Shown one piece after another: positions 16,169 through 24,800 of a stretch of 64,000 nt of DNA; within the stretch, counting starts at the first letter, position 1; the number at the start of each line of letters is the position of its first letter. Source of the DNA: Variovorax sp. (GTDB lineage Bacteria > Pseudomonadota > Gammaproteobacteria > Burkholderiales > Burkholderiaceae_C). The notes under the pieces are model-generated. The model was not told the DNA's origin. It was given only the letters and a program-made list of their open reading frames with translations, and searched no databases. The position numbers and the translations under genes were made by a program. The DNA lies in the NCBI GenBank assembly GCA_017744285.1, contig JAGIBP010000012.1:1-64000 (forward strand), read 5' to 3'.

Positions 16169-16699
16169 ATGTTTCCGATCAAGACCGACAAGGCGCGCCA
16201 GGAACTCCAGCCCGGCCGCCGCACGCTCGGGCAGCGCGAACGCGCGCTGCTCCTGATGTCCGATGGACAACGTTCGCTCACCGACTTCGGCGAACTCTTC
16301 GGCGGCCGCGACGAAGCCGGCCGCATCGTGACGCAGCTGGTGCAGGCAGGTTACCTGCGCAGCCGTGGCGCCGAGGACGCGGCCGTGGAACGGCCCGAGC
16401 CGCCGCCCGCGCCCGAAGCCGCAATCGCTCCCGTCGCGGCGGATACCTTCGACGGCAAGCGTTCGCTCGCCACGACGCGCATGTTCCTCTTCGACCTCTG
16501 CGAGCGCATGTTCGTGCGGCGCGACCCGGCCATGGCCGAGCAGTTCCGCGAGATGCTGCGCGAAGCGCGCGATCGGGACGGCATGCTGCTCGTCGCCTCC
16601 GCCATGCTGGACGAGATCGAGAAGTCCGCGGGCAGCGACCGCGCGGCGTCCATCCGCGAGCGCATCGACAGGCTGCTGCCGGCGCCGCAGCTTCACTGA
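16169..16699 (+). CDS. Hypothetical protein, 176 residues, with proline-rich linker
   Basis: I do not recognise a named family. The N-terminal 65 residues (RTLGQRERALLLMSDGQRSL, DFGELFGG, IVTQLVQAGYLRS) read like a small winged-helix or two-component-output-like domain seen in proteobacterial hypotheticals. A Pro/Glu/Ala-rich linker (about 70-92) leads to an all-helical C-terminal half rich in Arg, Glu and Met (about 95-176). No signal peptide or membrane segment is visible, so it is probably cytoplasmic. CAGGT lies 5 bases before the ATG. It stands between the betaine-type transporter and the glycine riboswitch and has no clear operon partner. Confidence 0.65.
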   Translation: MFPIKTDKARQELQPGRRTLGQRERALLLMSDGQRSLTDFGELFGGRDEAGRIVTQLVQAGYLRSRGAEDAAVERPEPPPAPEAAIAPVAADTFDGKRSLATTRMFLFDLCERMFVRRDPAMAEQFREMLREARDRDGMLLVASAMLDEIEKSAGSDRAASIRERIDRLLPAPQLH

Positions 16700-16740
16700 A
16701 TCCGGCGCGAGCGGCCCGGCGATCCCTTACACTCGCCCAG

Positions 16741-16956
16741 GTCAGGAGAGAGCCTCGCCACGCCGGGGCCGCCGAAGGCGCAGGGCCCGTTGCGGGCCCG
16801 AACGCTCAGGCAAAAGGACTGACGAAGCGCCCGCTTATCGGGCGTTTCCTTGCTGGAGAGAGACGTCTCGCCCCCGCGCCCGCGGACTGGCGGCATCGTC
16901 CACCGAAGGAGCAAACCCCGATCGTGGGGTGAATCTCTCAGGTAAAGCGGACAGCA
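16741..16956 (+). ncRNA. Tandem glycine riboswitch
   Basis: Two consecutive aptamers of the gcvT-type glycine riboswitch. Aptamer 1 spans 16741-16823, closed by GTCAG (16741) pairing with CTGAC (16819), and contains GGAGAG and GCTCAGGCAAAAGGAC. Aptamer 2 spans 16851-16956, closed by TGCTG with CAGCA, and contains GGAGAG, CCGAAGGAGCAAACC and CTCTCAGGTAAAGCGGAC. These conserved blocks and the short linker are diagnostic. It lies directly before gcvT; in this class glycine binding generally turns on the glycine cleavage genes. Confidence 0.95.
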
Positions 16957-17006
16957 GGGGTGGCCCATGGCTTCGGTCATGGATCCGGACTGCCCCTTTT
17001 GGAGAG
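16956..17006 (+). promoter_or_regulatory. Riboswitch expression platform and gcvT ribosome site
   Basis: Just after aptamer 2, AGGGGTGG (16956-16963) can pair with CTGCCCCT (16990-16997) around an inner hairpin CCATGGC-UUCG-GTCATGG (16965-16982). The outer stem is followed by TTT and then the GGAGAG ribosome site (17001-17006). The stem touches aptamer 2 and could act as a short terminator or mask the ribosome site. Which of these it does is inference. Confidence 0.5.
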
Positions 17007-17010
17007 TGCC

Positions 17011-18186
17011 TTGGCCTCCGCATCGACCGACGACCTTCTGAAGACCCCGCTGCACAGCCTCCATGTGGAGCTCGGCGCGCGCATGGTGCCCTTTGCCGGC
17101 TATTCCATGCCGGTGCAGTACCCCGGCGGCCTCATCGCCGAACACCGGCACACGCGCGAGGCCGCGGGCCTCTTCGACATCTCCCACATGGGCCAGCTGC
17201 GGCTGGTCGGCCCCGACGCGGCGGCGGCCTTCGAGACCCTGATGCCGGTCGACGTGATCGGCCTCGCGCCCGGCAGGCAGCGCTACGGACTGCTGCTCAA
17301 TGAAGAGGGCGGCATCCTCGACGACCTGATGTTCTTCAACGAGGGCCACGATTCGTGGTTCGTGGTGGTGAACGGCGCCTGCAAGGAGGCCGACATCGCG
17401 CACATCCGCGCCAGGATCGGCAACCGCTGCCAGGTGCTGCCGATGCCCGACCAGGCGCTGCTCGCGCTGCAGGGCCCGCAGGCGGCATCGACGCTCGCGC
17501 GGCTGTCGCCGGGCGTCGAGCGATTCGTGTTCATGTCCGGCGGCGCGGTGCGCATCGGCGATGGCGCCAGCAGCGTGGCGGCCTTCGTCACGCGCAGCGG
17601 CTACACCGGCGAGGACGGCTTCGAGATCTCCGTGGCCGCCGCCGACGCCGAGGCGCTCGCGCGGCTGCTGCTCGCGCAGCCCGAGGTCAAGCCGATCGGC
17701 CTGGGCGCGCGCAACTCGCTGCGCCTCGAAGCGGGCCTGTGCCTGTACGGCAACGACATCGACGAGACGACCACGCCGGTCGAAGCGGCGCTCGGCTGGG
17801 CGATGCAGAAGGTGCGCCGCGCGGGCGGTGCGCGCGAAGGCGGCTTCCCGGGCGCGGCGAAGATCCTCGCGCAGCTCACCGCGGCGAACGGCACCGCCGG
17901 CCACCTCGACCACCACACCCTCAAGCGAAAGCGCGTGGGCCTGGTAGCGCTGGAGCGCATCCCGGTGCGCGACGGCACCGTGCTCGAATCGTTCGAAGGC
18001 GCCGCCATCGGCCAGGTGACGAGCGGACTGCTCGGCCCGACCGTCGACCGGCCGATCGCGATGGGCTACGTGGCGCTCGCCTATGCGGAACCGGGCACGC
18101 GCATCCAGGCCATCGTGCGCGGCAAGCCGGTGCCGATGGAGGTCAGCACCCTGCCCTTCGTGCCGGCGCACTACTACCGGGGCTGA
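17011..18186 (+). CDS. gcvT: Glycine cleavage system T protein (aminomethyltransferase)
   Basis: A 391-residue protein. GcvT transfers the methylene group from aminomethyl-lipoyl-GcvH to tetrahydrofolate, releasing ammonia. Visible are the folate-domain start TPLHSLHVELGARMVPFAGY, GLFDISHMGQ, GYTGEDGFEIS (about 196), RLEAGLCLYGNDI (about 238) with the conserved Asp, and the C-terminal barrel ending in PFVPAHYYRG. I take a TTG at 17011 as start because GGAGAG sits 4 bases before it and any in-frame start further upstream (GTG at 16960) would lie in the riboswitch platform. It is the first gene of the gcvT-gcvH-gcvP operon. Confidence 0.93.
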   Translation: MASASTDDLLKTPLHSLHVELGARMVPFAGYSMPVQYPGGLIAEHRHTREAAGLFDISHMGQLRLVGPDAAAAFETLMPVDVIGLAPGRQRYGLLLNEEGGILDDLMFFNEGHDSWFVVVNGACKEADIAHIRARIGNRCQVLPMPDQALLALQGPQAASTLARLSPGVERFVFMSGGAVRIGDGASSVAAFVTRSGYTGEDGFEISVAAADAEALARLLLAQPEVKPIGLGARNSLRLEAGLCLYGNDIDETTTPVEAALGWAMQKVRRAGGAREGGFPGAAKILAQLTAANGTAGHLDHHTLKRKRVGLVALERIPVRDGTVLESFEGAAIGQVTSGLLGPTVDRPIAMGYVALAYAEPGTRIQAIVRGKPVPMEVSTLPFVPAHYYRG

Positions 18187-18228
18187 CGCCGTCCGGTCCA
18201 CCGAATTTTTCAACCAGGAGCTTTGTTC

Positions 18229-18606
18229 ATGACCACCAAGTACACCAAGGACCACGAGTGGGTCCGCACCGAGGCGGAGGCCTCGCTCGTCACCGTCGGC
18301 ATCACGGTCCACGCGCAGGACGCCCTGGGCGACGTGGTCTTCGTCGATCTGCCGGAGGTGGGCAAGTCCTTCGCGCAGGGCGAGGTGGCCGGCGTGGTCG
18401 AGTCGGTGAAGGCGGCGGCGGACGTGTTCATGCCCGTCTCCGGCGAGATCACCGAAGTCAACGAGGCGCTGCGCGCCGACCCCTCGCTCGCCAACAGCGC
18501 GCCGACGGAAGCCGGCTGGTTCTTCAAGGTGCGCGTGAGCGACCCCGCACAGCTCGAAGCGCTGCTCGACGCGACCGCCTACGAGAAATTCTCGGCCGAG
18601 AGCTGA
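18229..18606 (+). CDS. gcvH: Glycine cleavage system H protein
   Basis: A 125-residue lipoyl carrier that shuttles the aminomethyl group from GcvP to GcvT and electrons to the L protein. The lipoylated lysine is in [11 protein letters not shown] (about residue 63), and the family start [10 protein letters not shown] and the end [14 protein letters not shown] are intact. AGGAG lies 12 bases before the ATG at 18229. The gene is 42 bases after gcvT and 30 bases before gcvP. Confidence 0.95.
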   Translation: MTTKYTKDHEWVRTEAEASLVTVGITVHAQDALGDVVFVDLPEVGKSFAQGEVAGVVESVKAAADVFMPVSGEITEVNEALRADPSLANSAPTEAGWFFKVRVSDPAQLEALLDATAYEKFSAES

Positions 18607-18636
18607 GCGCCCCCATCTTCTTCTTCCGATCCGCCC

Positions 18637-21558
18637 ATGTCGACGCCCGTCCTGCCCCACACCCCTTCGCTCGGCGACCTCGAGAACGCCGATGAATTCA
18701 TCGCACGCCACATCGGGATCGAAGCCCAGGACGAAGCGCGCATGCTGCCGGCCATCGGCTCGGCCACGCGCGCCGAGCTGATCGACGGCATCGTGCCGCC
18801 GGCCATCCGGCGCGCCCGCCCGATGCGCCTGCCCCCGGCCATCACCGAGGCGCAGGCGCTGGCCGAACTCAAGGCCATCGCGGCAAGGAACAAGGTGGCC
18901 CGGAGCTACATCGGCCAGGGCTACTACGGCACCCACACACCCGGCGTGATCCTGCGCAACGTGCTGGAGAACCCGGCCTGGTACACGGCCTACACGCCGT
19001 ACCAGGCCGAGATCTCGCAGGGGCGCATGGAGGCGCTCGTCAATTTCCAGACGATGGTGTGCGATCTCACGGGCATGGCGATCGCCAACGCCTCGATGCT
19101 CGACGAGGCGACCGCCGCGGCCGAAGCGATGACGCTCGCGCGCCGCAGCGTGAAGAGCAAGAGCAACGTGTTCCTGGTCTCGGGCGACTGCCACCCGCAG
19201 ACCATCGAGGTCATCAAGACGCGCGCCGCGCCGCTGGGCATCGAGGTGCGCGTGAGCACCGTTTCCGAAACGCTGCCGCACCTGATGGCGAGCTGCGAGT
19301 TCTTCGGCGTGCTCGCGCAGTACCCGGCCACGACCGGCCATGTGCACGACCTGCGTCCGCTCGCGGGCCATGCGCACCAGTTCGACGCCGCCTTCTGCGT
19401 CGCGGCCGACCTGCTGGCGCTCACGATGCTGACGCCGCCCGGCGAATGGGATGCCGACATCGTCTGCGGCACCACCCAGCGCTTCGGCATGCCGATGGGC
19501 AACGGCGGCCCGCACGCCGCCTACCTGGCCTGCCGCGACGAATTCAAGCGCTCGCTGCCGGGGCGCATCGTCGGCGTCAGCGTCGACACGCACGGCGCGC
19601 CGGCCTACCGCCTCGCGCTGCAGACGCGCGAGCAGCACATCCGCCGCGAGAAGGCCACCTCCAACATCTGCACCGCGCAGGTGCTGCCGGCGGTGGTCGC
19701 GAGCATGTACGCCGTCTATCACGGTCCCGAGGGCCTGCTGCGCATCGCGCGGCGCGTGGCCGCGCTGACTGCCGTGCTCGCGCAGGGGCTCGAACAGATG
19801 GGCCGCGAGCTCGTCAACGCGACGGCCTTCGACACGGTCACGGTCAAGACGGGCGAGGACACGGCGAAGATCGTCGAGCGCGCCGGGGCCGCCAGCATCA
19901 ATCTCGGCCAGCGCGTGCAGAACCACCTGGGCATCTCGCTCGACGAGACCACGACGCGCGCCGACATCGAGACACTGTGGGCGCTCTTCGTGCCCGCGGG
20001 CACGCCGATGCCGCGCTTCGAGGAGCTGTCGGCGCGCGTCGGCGCGCGCATTCCCGAGGACCTGCGCCGCACCTCGGCGTTCCTCACGCACCCGGTGTTC
20101 AACACGCACAAGAGCGAGACCGCGATGCTGCGCTACATCCGCAGCCTCGGCGACAAGGACCTCGCGCTCGACCGCAGCATGATTCCGCTCGGCAGCTGCA
20201 CGATGAAGCTCAACGCGACCAGCGAGATGATCCCGATCACCTGGCCCGAGTTCGCGAACATCCATCCCTTCGCGCCGGCCGAGCAGCGGCAGGGCTATGA
20301 CCAGCTCGACAAGCAGCTGCGCGCGTGGCTGTGCGAAGCCACGGGCTACGCCGGCATCAGCCTGCAGCCCAACGCCGGCTCGCAGGGCGAGTATGCGGGC
20401 CTGCTCGCGATCAAGGCCTACCACGAGGCCAAGGGCCAGGGGCATCGCAACGTGTGCCTGATCCCCTTCTCGGCGCACGGCACCAACCCCGCGAGCGCGC
20501 ACATGGTGGGGATGAAGGTCGTGGTCACGGCCTGCGACGCCGAAGGCAACGTCGACATCGACGACCTCAAGCGCGCCTGCGAGACGCACGGCGACAAGCT
20601 GGCGGCGGTGATGATCACCTACCCGAGCACGCACGGCGTGTTCGAGACCCGCGTGAAGGAGCTGTGCGAGATCGTGCATGCGCACGGCGGCCGCGTGTAC
20701 GTCGACGGCGCCAACATGAACGCGCTCGTGGGCATCGCGGCGCCGGGCGAGTTCGGCGGCGACGTGAGCCACCTGAACCTGCACAAGACCTTCTGCATTC
20801 CCCATGGCGGCGGCGGGCCGGGCGTGGGCCCGGTCTGCGTGGTCGAGGACCTCGTGCCCTATCTGCCGGGCCATGCGACCGGCGGCATCGCATCGAATGG
20901 CGTTGGCGCCGTGTCGGCGGCGCCGCTGGGCAACGCGGCGGTGCTGCCGATCAGCTGGATGTACTGCCGCATGATGGGCGCGGCCGGCCTCCAGGCGGCC
21001 ACGGAAACCGCGATCCTCAGCGCCAACTACATCAGCGCGCGCCTCAAGGACCACTACCCGACGCTCTATTCAAGCCCCAACGGCCACGTCGCGCACGAGT
21101 GCATCCTCGACCTGCGCCCGCTCAAGGACGCCAGCGGCGTGACCGCGGAGGACGTGGCCAAGCGCCTCATCGACTACGGCTTCCATGCGCCGACGCTGAG
21201 CTTCCCGGTGCCGGGCACGCTGATGGTGGAGCCGACCGAGAGCGAGCCGCTGGCCGAGCTCGACCGCTTCATCGACGCGATGGTCGCGATCCGCGGCGAG
21301 ATCCGCCGCGTGGAAGAAGGCGTCTGGCCCCGGGACGACAACCCGCTCAAGAACGCGCCGCACACGGCAGCGAGCCTGCTCTCCACCGAGTGGACGCGGC
21401 CCTACTCGCGCGAGCTGGCGGCCTTTCCGCTCGCGTCGCTCAAGACCGCGAAGTACTGGCCGCCGATCGGGCGGGTCGACAACGTCTACGGCGACCGCAA
21501 CCTGTTCTGCAGTTGCGTGCCGATCGGAGAGGGGGCAGCGGCCTCGTCGGGCGAATAG
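18637..21558 (+). CDS. gcvP: Glycine dehydrogenase (decarboxylating), P protein
   Basis: A 973-residue full-length, single-chain GcvP, the PLP enzyme that decarboxylates glycine and loads the aminomethyl group on GcvH. The PLP lysine is in [17 protein letters not shown] (about residue 715); [24 protein letters not shown] and [16 protein letters not shown] are other family motifs. It has both N- and C-halves, as in proteobacteria, unlike the split GcvPA/GcvPB. The ribosome site is weak. The gcvL lipoamide dehydrogenase is not in the operon. A 7-bp hairpin (21556-21573) begins at the stop codon and faces the convergent lipoprotein gene; without a U run I do not call it a terminator. Confidence 0.95.
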   Translation: MSTPVLPHTPSLGDLENADEFIARHIGIEAQDEARMLPAIGSATRAELIDGIVPPAIRRARPMRLPPAITEAQALAELKAIAARNKVARSYIGQGYYGTHTPGVILRNVLENPAWYTAYTPYQAEISQGRMEALVNFQTMVCDLTGMAIANASMLDEATAAAEAMTLARRSVKSKSNVFLVSGDCHPQTIEVIKTRAAPLGIEVRVSTVSETLPHLMASCEFFGVLAQYPATTGHVHDLRPLAGHAHQFDAAFCVAADLLALTMLTPPGEWDADIVCGTTQRFGMPMGNGGPHAAYLACRDEFKRSLPGRIVGVSVDTHGAPAYRLALQTREQHIRREKATSNICTAQVLPAVVASMYAVYHGPEGLLRIARRVAALTAVLAQGLEQMGRELVNATAFDTVTVKTGEDTAKIVERAGAASINLGQRVQNHLGISLDETTTRADIETLWALFVPAGTPMPRFEELSARVGARIPEDLRRTSAFLTHPVFNTHKSETAMLRYIRSLGDKDLALDRSMIPLGSCTMKLNATSEMIPITWPEFANIHPFAPAEQRQGYDQLDKQLRAWLCEATGYAGISLQPNAGSQGEYAGLLAIKAYHEAKGQGHRNVCLIPFSAHGTNPASAHMVGMKVVVTACDAEGNVDIDDLKRACETHGDKLAAVMITYPSTHGVFETRVKELCEIVHAHGGRVYVDGANMNALVGIAAPGEFGGDVSHLNLHKTFCIPHGGGGPGVGPVCVVEDLVPYLPGHATGGIASNGVGAVSAAPLGNAAVLPISWMYCRMMGAAGLQAATETAILSANYISARLKDHYPTLYSSPNGHVAHECILDLRPLKDASGVTAEDVAKRLIDYGFHAPTLSFPVPGTLMVEPTESEPLAELDRFIDAMVAIRGEIRRVEEGVWPRDDNPLKNAPHTAASLLSTEWTRPYSRELAAFPLASLKTAKYWPPIGRVDNVYGDRNLFCSCVPIGEGAAASSGE

Positions 21559-21570
21559 GCCCGCCCGGGC

Positions 21571-21813
21571 CTACCACCAGCGCTGCTGCTGCTGGCGGCC
21601 GTGGATGTTGCCGGCGACACCGCCGGCCACGCCGCCGATCGCCGCGCCCGTCCAGGCATCGCCCCCGGCAATGGCGGCGATGCCGGCGCCCGCGGCCGCG
21701 CCGATGGCCGCGCCACCCACCGTACTCTGCGCCTGGGGGCCCCCCATGTCCGCGCAGCCGGTTGCGAGGACCGCCGCCGCAGCGGCGGCAAGGAGCCAGT
21801 TCGTTCGTTTCAT
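21571..21813 (-). CDS. Small glycine-zipper lipoprotein
   Basis: An 80-residue protein with a lipoprotein signal (hydrophobic LLAAAAAAVLATGC, lipobox A-T-G-C, about residue 20), then GGAAIGAAAGAGIAAIAGG and GAAIGGVAGGVAGN, a glycine-zipper pattern like the OmpA-associated Gly-zipper lipoproteins. It ends in a Gln-rich QQQQRWW tail. Such proteins sit in the outer-membrane inner leaflet and are thought to stabilise the envelope, but no specific role is known for this one. It follows the next minus-strand gene by 13 bases and so is probably cotranscribed with it. Confidence 0.75.
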   Translation of the reverse strand: MKRTNWLLAAAAAAVLATGCADMGGPQAQSTVGGAAIGAAAGAGIAAIAGGDAWTGAAIGGVAGGVAGNIHGRQQQQRWW

Positions 21814-21826
21814 GATCGGCGTCCTT

Positions 21827-22207
21827 TCACTTCTTCTGCAGGCCGGGGACGGCCATCTCGAACCAGATGATGTCGAGCACCGGGCGCTTCAGGCCCTGGG
21901 GGTTCGCGGCGTACCACTTGTCCACGCCCTGGCGCACGCTGTCGAGCGACTGCCCCTGCATGCCTTTGGACAGGCGCGGCACGAAGCTCTGCGCATCGGT
22001 GGGCATGTTCTGGCCGTAATAGGCCATCTCGACCTGCACCATGTTGGCCATGCCGACGAGGTAGGCCTTCTTCACGGCTTCGCTCGACGTGGTCCACTGT
22101 TCGCCGTTCACGATCGGGACTTCGGCCGCGCGGGCCGGGGCGCAGGTCAGGGCGAGCGTCATGCACGCCGCCGACAGCGCGGTTCGCAATTGCAGTTGGG
22201 GTGACAT
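21827..22207 (-). CDS. Hypothetical secreted protein, 126 residues
   Basis: Signal peptide (RTALSAACMTLALTCAPARA, cleavage after ARA about residue 27), then a mostly helical domain of about 98 residues beginning EVPIVNGEQWTTSSEAVKKA and containing MVQVEMAYYGQNMP and VRQGVDKWYAANP. I do not recognise the family. The pattern, a short helical domain with a conserved W and two Tyr, resembles small periplasmic proteins often found in betaproteobacteria. It precedes the glycine-zipper lipoprotein in the same direction with 13 bases between them. No Cys remains in the mature part. Confidence 0.7.
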   Translation of the reverse strand: MSPQLQLRTALSAACMTLALTCAPARAAEVPIVNGEQWTTSSEAVKKAYLVGMANMVQVEMAYYGQNMPTDAQSFVPRLSKGMQGQSLDSVRQGVDKWYAANPQGLKRPVLDIIWFEMAVPGLQKK

Positions 22208-22334
22208 CGCGTTCTCCGCTGTGGTTGCGCGAGCGATCCTGCGCTGAGCCGTGGAGGCGTGTCAAGCGGCTCGAAGTCACGATCAACCACTGCGAGTGCG
22301 CGCTCTCTCCATCGCGGAGGACAATGGCGTTGCC

Positions 22335-22892
22335 ATGCGCGCACTGCTCGTTCTTGCGGCTGCCTTCGCGACGCTCGGCGCCCCGGCGGGCGCCGAGGTG
22401 GTCCGCTGCGCGGATGCGGCCGGCAACGTGAGCTATACCGACGGCGCGTGTCCGCACGGCGCCCGCAAGGTGGCGCGGGTGACGACCACGGACCCCGTGG
22501 CCGTTCTGGGCGGGCAGCAGCGGCCCGTCCCGGCCGGCCCGGCGGATCGCGAATCCCCCGCCGCCACGGCGCCGCCGCCCGCGCCAGCGGGGCCGATCAT
22601 CATCGACGGCAGCCGCACCGGCAACGGGCATGCCGGCCGCGCCGAGGACTCGCGCTGGAGCGATCGCGGCGAAGACCCGATGTGGATCGATGACGGCTAC
22701 TTCGGTCCGGGCGTGAACGCACCTGCTCGCCGTCCGCGCGACATGCGCCCGCGCATCGTGGGCTGCGAGGGCCGCACGTGCGTCGACAAGCAAGGCAACC
22801 ACTGGAACCGCAACACCGGCCAGCTCGACCGCTACCGCAGCATCGACGGCCGCACCTGCCAGCCGGTCGGCACGACCACGGTCTGCCGCTGA
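22335..22892 (+). CDS. DUF4124-type secreted protein
   Basis: A 185-residue protein with an N-terminal signal (MRALLVLAAAFATLGAPAGA). A DUF4124-like domain follows (VVRCADAAGNVSYTDGACP), the short motif family of periplasmic proteins with a conserved pattern ending in Y-T/S-D-x-x-C/P. The middle is Pro/Ala-rich and unstructured-looking. The last 55 residues have four Cys (GCEGRTCVD, GRTCQPV, VCR) that could form two disulfides in the periplasm. The start is a little uncertain because the nearest GGAGG is 14 bases upstream. Function of the family is not known. Confidence 0.72.
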   Translation: MRALLVLAAAFATLGAPAGAEVVRCADAAGNVSYTDGACPHGARKVARVTTTDPVAVLGGQQRPVPAGPADRESPAATAPPPAPAGPIIIDGSRTGNGHAGRAEDSRWSDRGEDPMWIDDGYFGPGVNAPARRPRDMRPRIVGCEGRTCVDKQGNHWNRNTGQLDRYRSIDGRTCQPVGTTTVCR

Positions 22893-23029
22893 TACATATT
22901 CCTACACAATCGCCGCGCGACGCTGTCGATGGCGCCGGTCCTCGTTCGACGTACAAAGAGAGGCTCGGAACAATGAGCCGGCCCACCCGGGCCGGTGCCG
23001 GCCTCGTCCACCCAACCAGGAGCAACGAC

Positions 23030-23455
23030 ATGCGATTCATGGTGATCGTGAAGGCCAACCAGGACAGCGAGGCGGGCGTGATGCCGACCGAGCAGATGCT
23101 GACCGCCATGGGCAAGTACAACGAGGAACTCGTGAAGGCCGGCGTGATGCTGGCGGGCGAAGGCCTGCAACCCAGTTCGAAGGGCGCGCGCGTGCGTTTT
23201 TCCGGCAAGCAGCGCACGGTGATCGACGGCCCGTTCAGCGAAACCAAGGAGCTGATCGCCGGCTACTGGCTCTGGCAGGTCCGCTCGCGCGATGAAGCCA
23301 TCGAGTGGCTCAAGCGCGCCCCCTTCGACCATGGCGAGGAAGTGGAACTGCGGCAGGTTTTCGAGCTGGAGGACTTCGGCGCAGAGATGACGCCGGAGCT
23401 GCGCGAACAGGAAAAGCGCCTGGTCGCCGAGATGGCGGCGAGAAAGAACGGCTGA
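23030..23455 (+). CDS. YCII-related (DGPF domain) protein
   Basis: A 141-residue protein with the YCII/DGPF fold. Strands MRFMVIVKANQDSEAG and a characteristic VIDGPFSETKELIAGYWLW (about residues 63-81) carry the DGPF sequence that names the group. The C-terminal helix is charged. ATG at 23030 has AGGAGCAACGAC upstream; a longer frame extends upstream without support. The next gene, an ECF42-like sigma factor, starts 28 bases after the stop. In that ECF group a DGPF protein is the standard neighbour, and may be its regulator or target. Enzymatic activity of DGPF proteins has not been settled. Confidence 0.88.
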   Translation: MRFMVIVKANQDSEAGVMPTEQMLTAMGKYNEELVKAGVMLAGEGLQPSSKGARVRFSGKQRTVIDGPFSETKELIAGYWLWQVRSRDEAIEWLKRAPFDHGEEVELRQVFELEDFGAEMTPELREQEKRLVAEMAARKNG

Positions 23456-23483
23456 TCCGGCGCGGCACGATCTGGCTGCCCCG

Positions 23484-24800
23484 ATGACGGCGACCGCAGG
23501 CGACATCCATCGCACGATCCAGGCCGTCTGGCGCATCGATTCCGCGCGGATCATCGGTGCGCTTGCGCGAAAGGTCCGCGACGTCGGCCTGGCCGAGGAC
23601 CTGGCGCAGGAGGCGCTGCTCGCGGCGATCGAGCAGTGGCCGCGCGAGGGCCTTCCCGACAATCCCGCGGCCTGGCTCACGACCACGGCCACGCGCCGCG
23701 CCATCGACCTGCTGCGCCAGCGCAACCTGCATGCCGGCAAGGAAGACGAGATCAGCCGCGAGCTCGATGCGCGGCACGCGATGGCCGCATCGGACTTCGC
23801 CGAGGCGGTGGACGCGGCTCTCGACGACGACATGGGCGACGACCTGCTGCGCCTCATCTTCACCGCGTGTCACCCGGTGCTTGCGCCCGAAGCGCGGGTG
23901 GCGTTGACGCTGCGGCTGCTGGGGGGCCTGGGCGTCGACGAGATCGCCCGGTCCTTCCTGGTGCCCGCAGCGACGATCGCGCAGCGCATCGTGCGCGCCA
24001 AGCGCACGCTGGCCGCGGCACGCGTGCCTTTCGAAGCACCACGCGCGCATGAACTCGCACCGAGGCTCGCATCGGTGCTGGAGGTCATCTACCTCGTGTT
24101 CAACGAAGGCTACTCGGCCACCGCGGGCGACGACTGGATGCGCCCCGCGCTTTGCGACGAGGCGCTGCGGCTCGGCCGCATCCTCGCCGGGCTGGTGCCC
24201 GACGAAGCGGAGGCGCACGGCCTCGTCGCGCTGATGGAGATCCAGGCCTCGCGTGCCGCGGCGCGCGTCGACGCGAACGGCGATCCGATCCTGCTGCTCG
24301 ACCAGAACCGCGCGCGCTGGGATCGGGTGCTGATCGGCCGCGGACTCGCGGCACTGGCGCGGGCCGAGGCGCTCGGCAGTGCGCTGGGGCCGTACGCGCT
24401 GCAGGCTGCCATCGCGGCCTGCCATGCGCACGCGCGGACCGCGGCGGAGACGGACTGGCCGCGCATCGCCGCGCTCTACGAAGCGCTGGCGCAGCTCGCG
24501 CCCTCGCCGGTGGTGGAGCTCAATCGCGCGGTCGCCCTGTCCATGGCCTTCGGTCCGGCGATCGGGCTCGAACGGGTGGATGCATTGCGCGACGAACCCC
24601 TGCTGCAGGCCTACCACCTGCTGCCGAGCGTACGCGGCGACCTGCTCGCCAGGCTCGGCCGCCGCCGCGAAGCGTGCGAGGAGTTCAAGCGCGCGGCCGG
24701 ACTCACCCGCAACGCGCGCGAGCGCAAGCTGCTGCTCGCGCGGGCGCTGGCCTGTTCCGCCAGCCCCGACGGATTGCCGGCTACTTCAGCAGATCGCTGA
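23484..24800 (+). CDS. ECF42-like RNA polymerase sigma factor with C-terminal extension
   Basis: A 438-residue sigma factor. Region 2 (about 10-80) contains AEDLAQEALLAAIEQWP and AAWLTTTATRRAIDLLRQ. Region 4 (about 115-170) contains LRLLGGLGVDEIARSFLVP and IAQRIVRAKRTL. About 260 residues of helical repeats follow (DUF6596-like, EVIYLVFNEGYSAT, then TPR-like pairs to residue 430). This matches ECF42, which lacks an anti-sigma factor and is usually next to a DGPF gene, as here. The extension is thought to regulate the sigma factor in that group. The final 20 bases overlap the convergent amino-acid-binding protein gene. Confidence 0.88.
   Translation: MTATAGDIHRTIQAVWRIDSARIIGALARKVRDVGLAEDLAQEALLAAIEQWPREGLPDNPAAWLTTTATRRAIDLLRQRNLHAGKEDEISRELDARHAMAASDFAEAVDAALDDDMGDDLLRLIFTACHPVLAPEARVALTLRLLGGLGVDEIARSFLVPAATIAQRIVRAKRTLAAARVPFEAPRAHELAPRLASVLEVIYLVFNEGYSATAGDDWMRPALCDEALRLGRILAGLVPDEAEAHGLVALMEIQASRAAARVDANGDPILLLDQNRARWDRVLIGRGLAALARAEALGSALGPYALQAAIAACHAHARTAAETDWPRIAALYEALAQLAPSPVVELNRAVALSMAFGPAIGLERVDALRDEPLLQAYHLLPSVRGDLLARLGRRREACEEFKRAAGLTRNARERKLLLARALACSASPDGLPATSADR

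Noticed and set aside
16693-21054. A very long open frame on the minus strand opposite gcvT-gcvH-gcvP
   Set aside because: It is an artefact of GC-rich codon bias opposite three clear genes: His/Arg/Ala-rich, no motif, and it covers the riboswitch.
21556-21573. Terminator after gcvP
   Set aside because: A 7-bp hairpin exists at the stop codon, but no U run follows on either strand, so it is not called.
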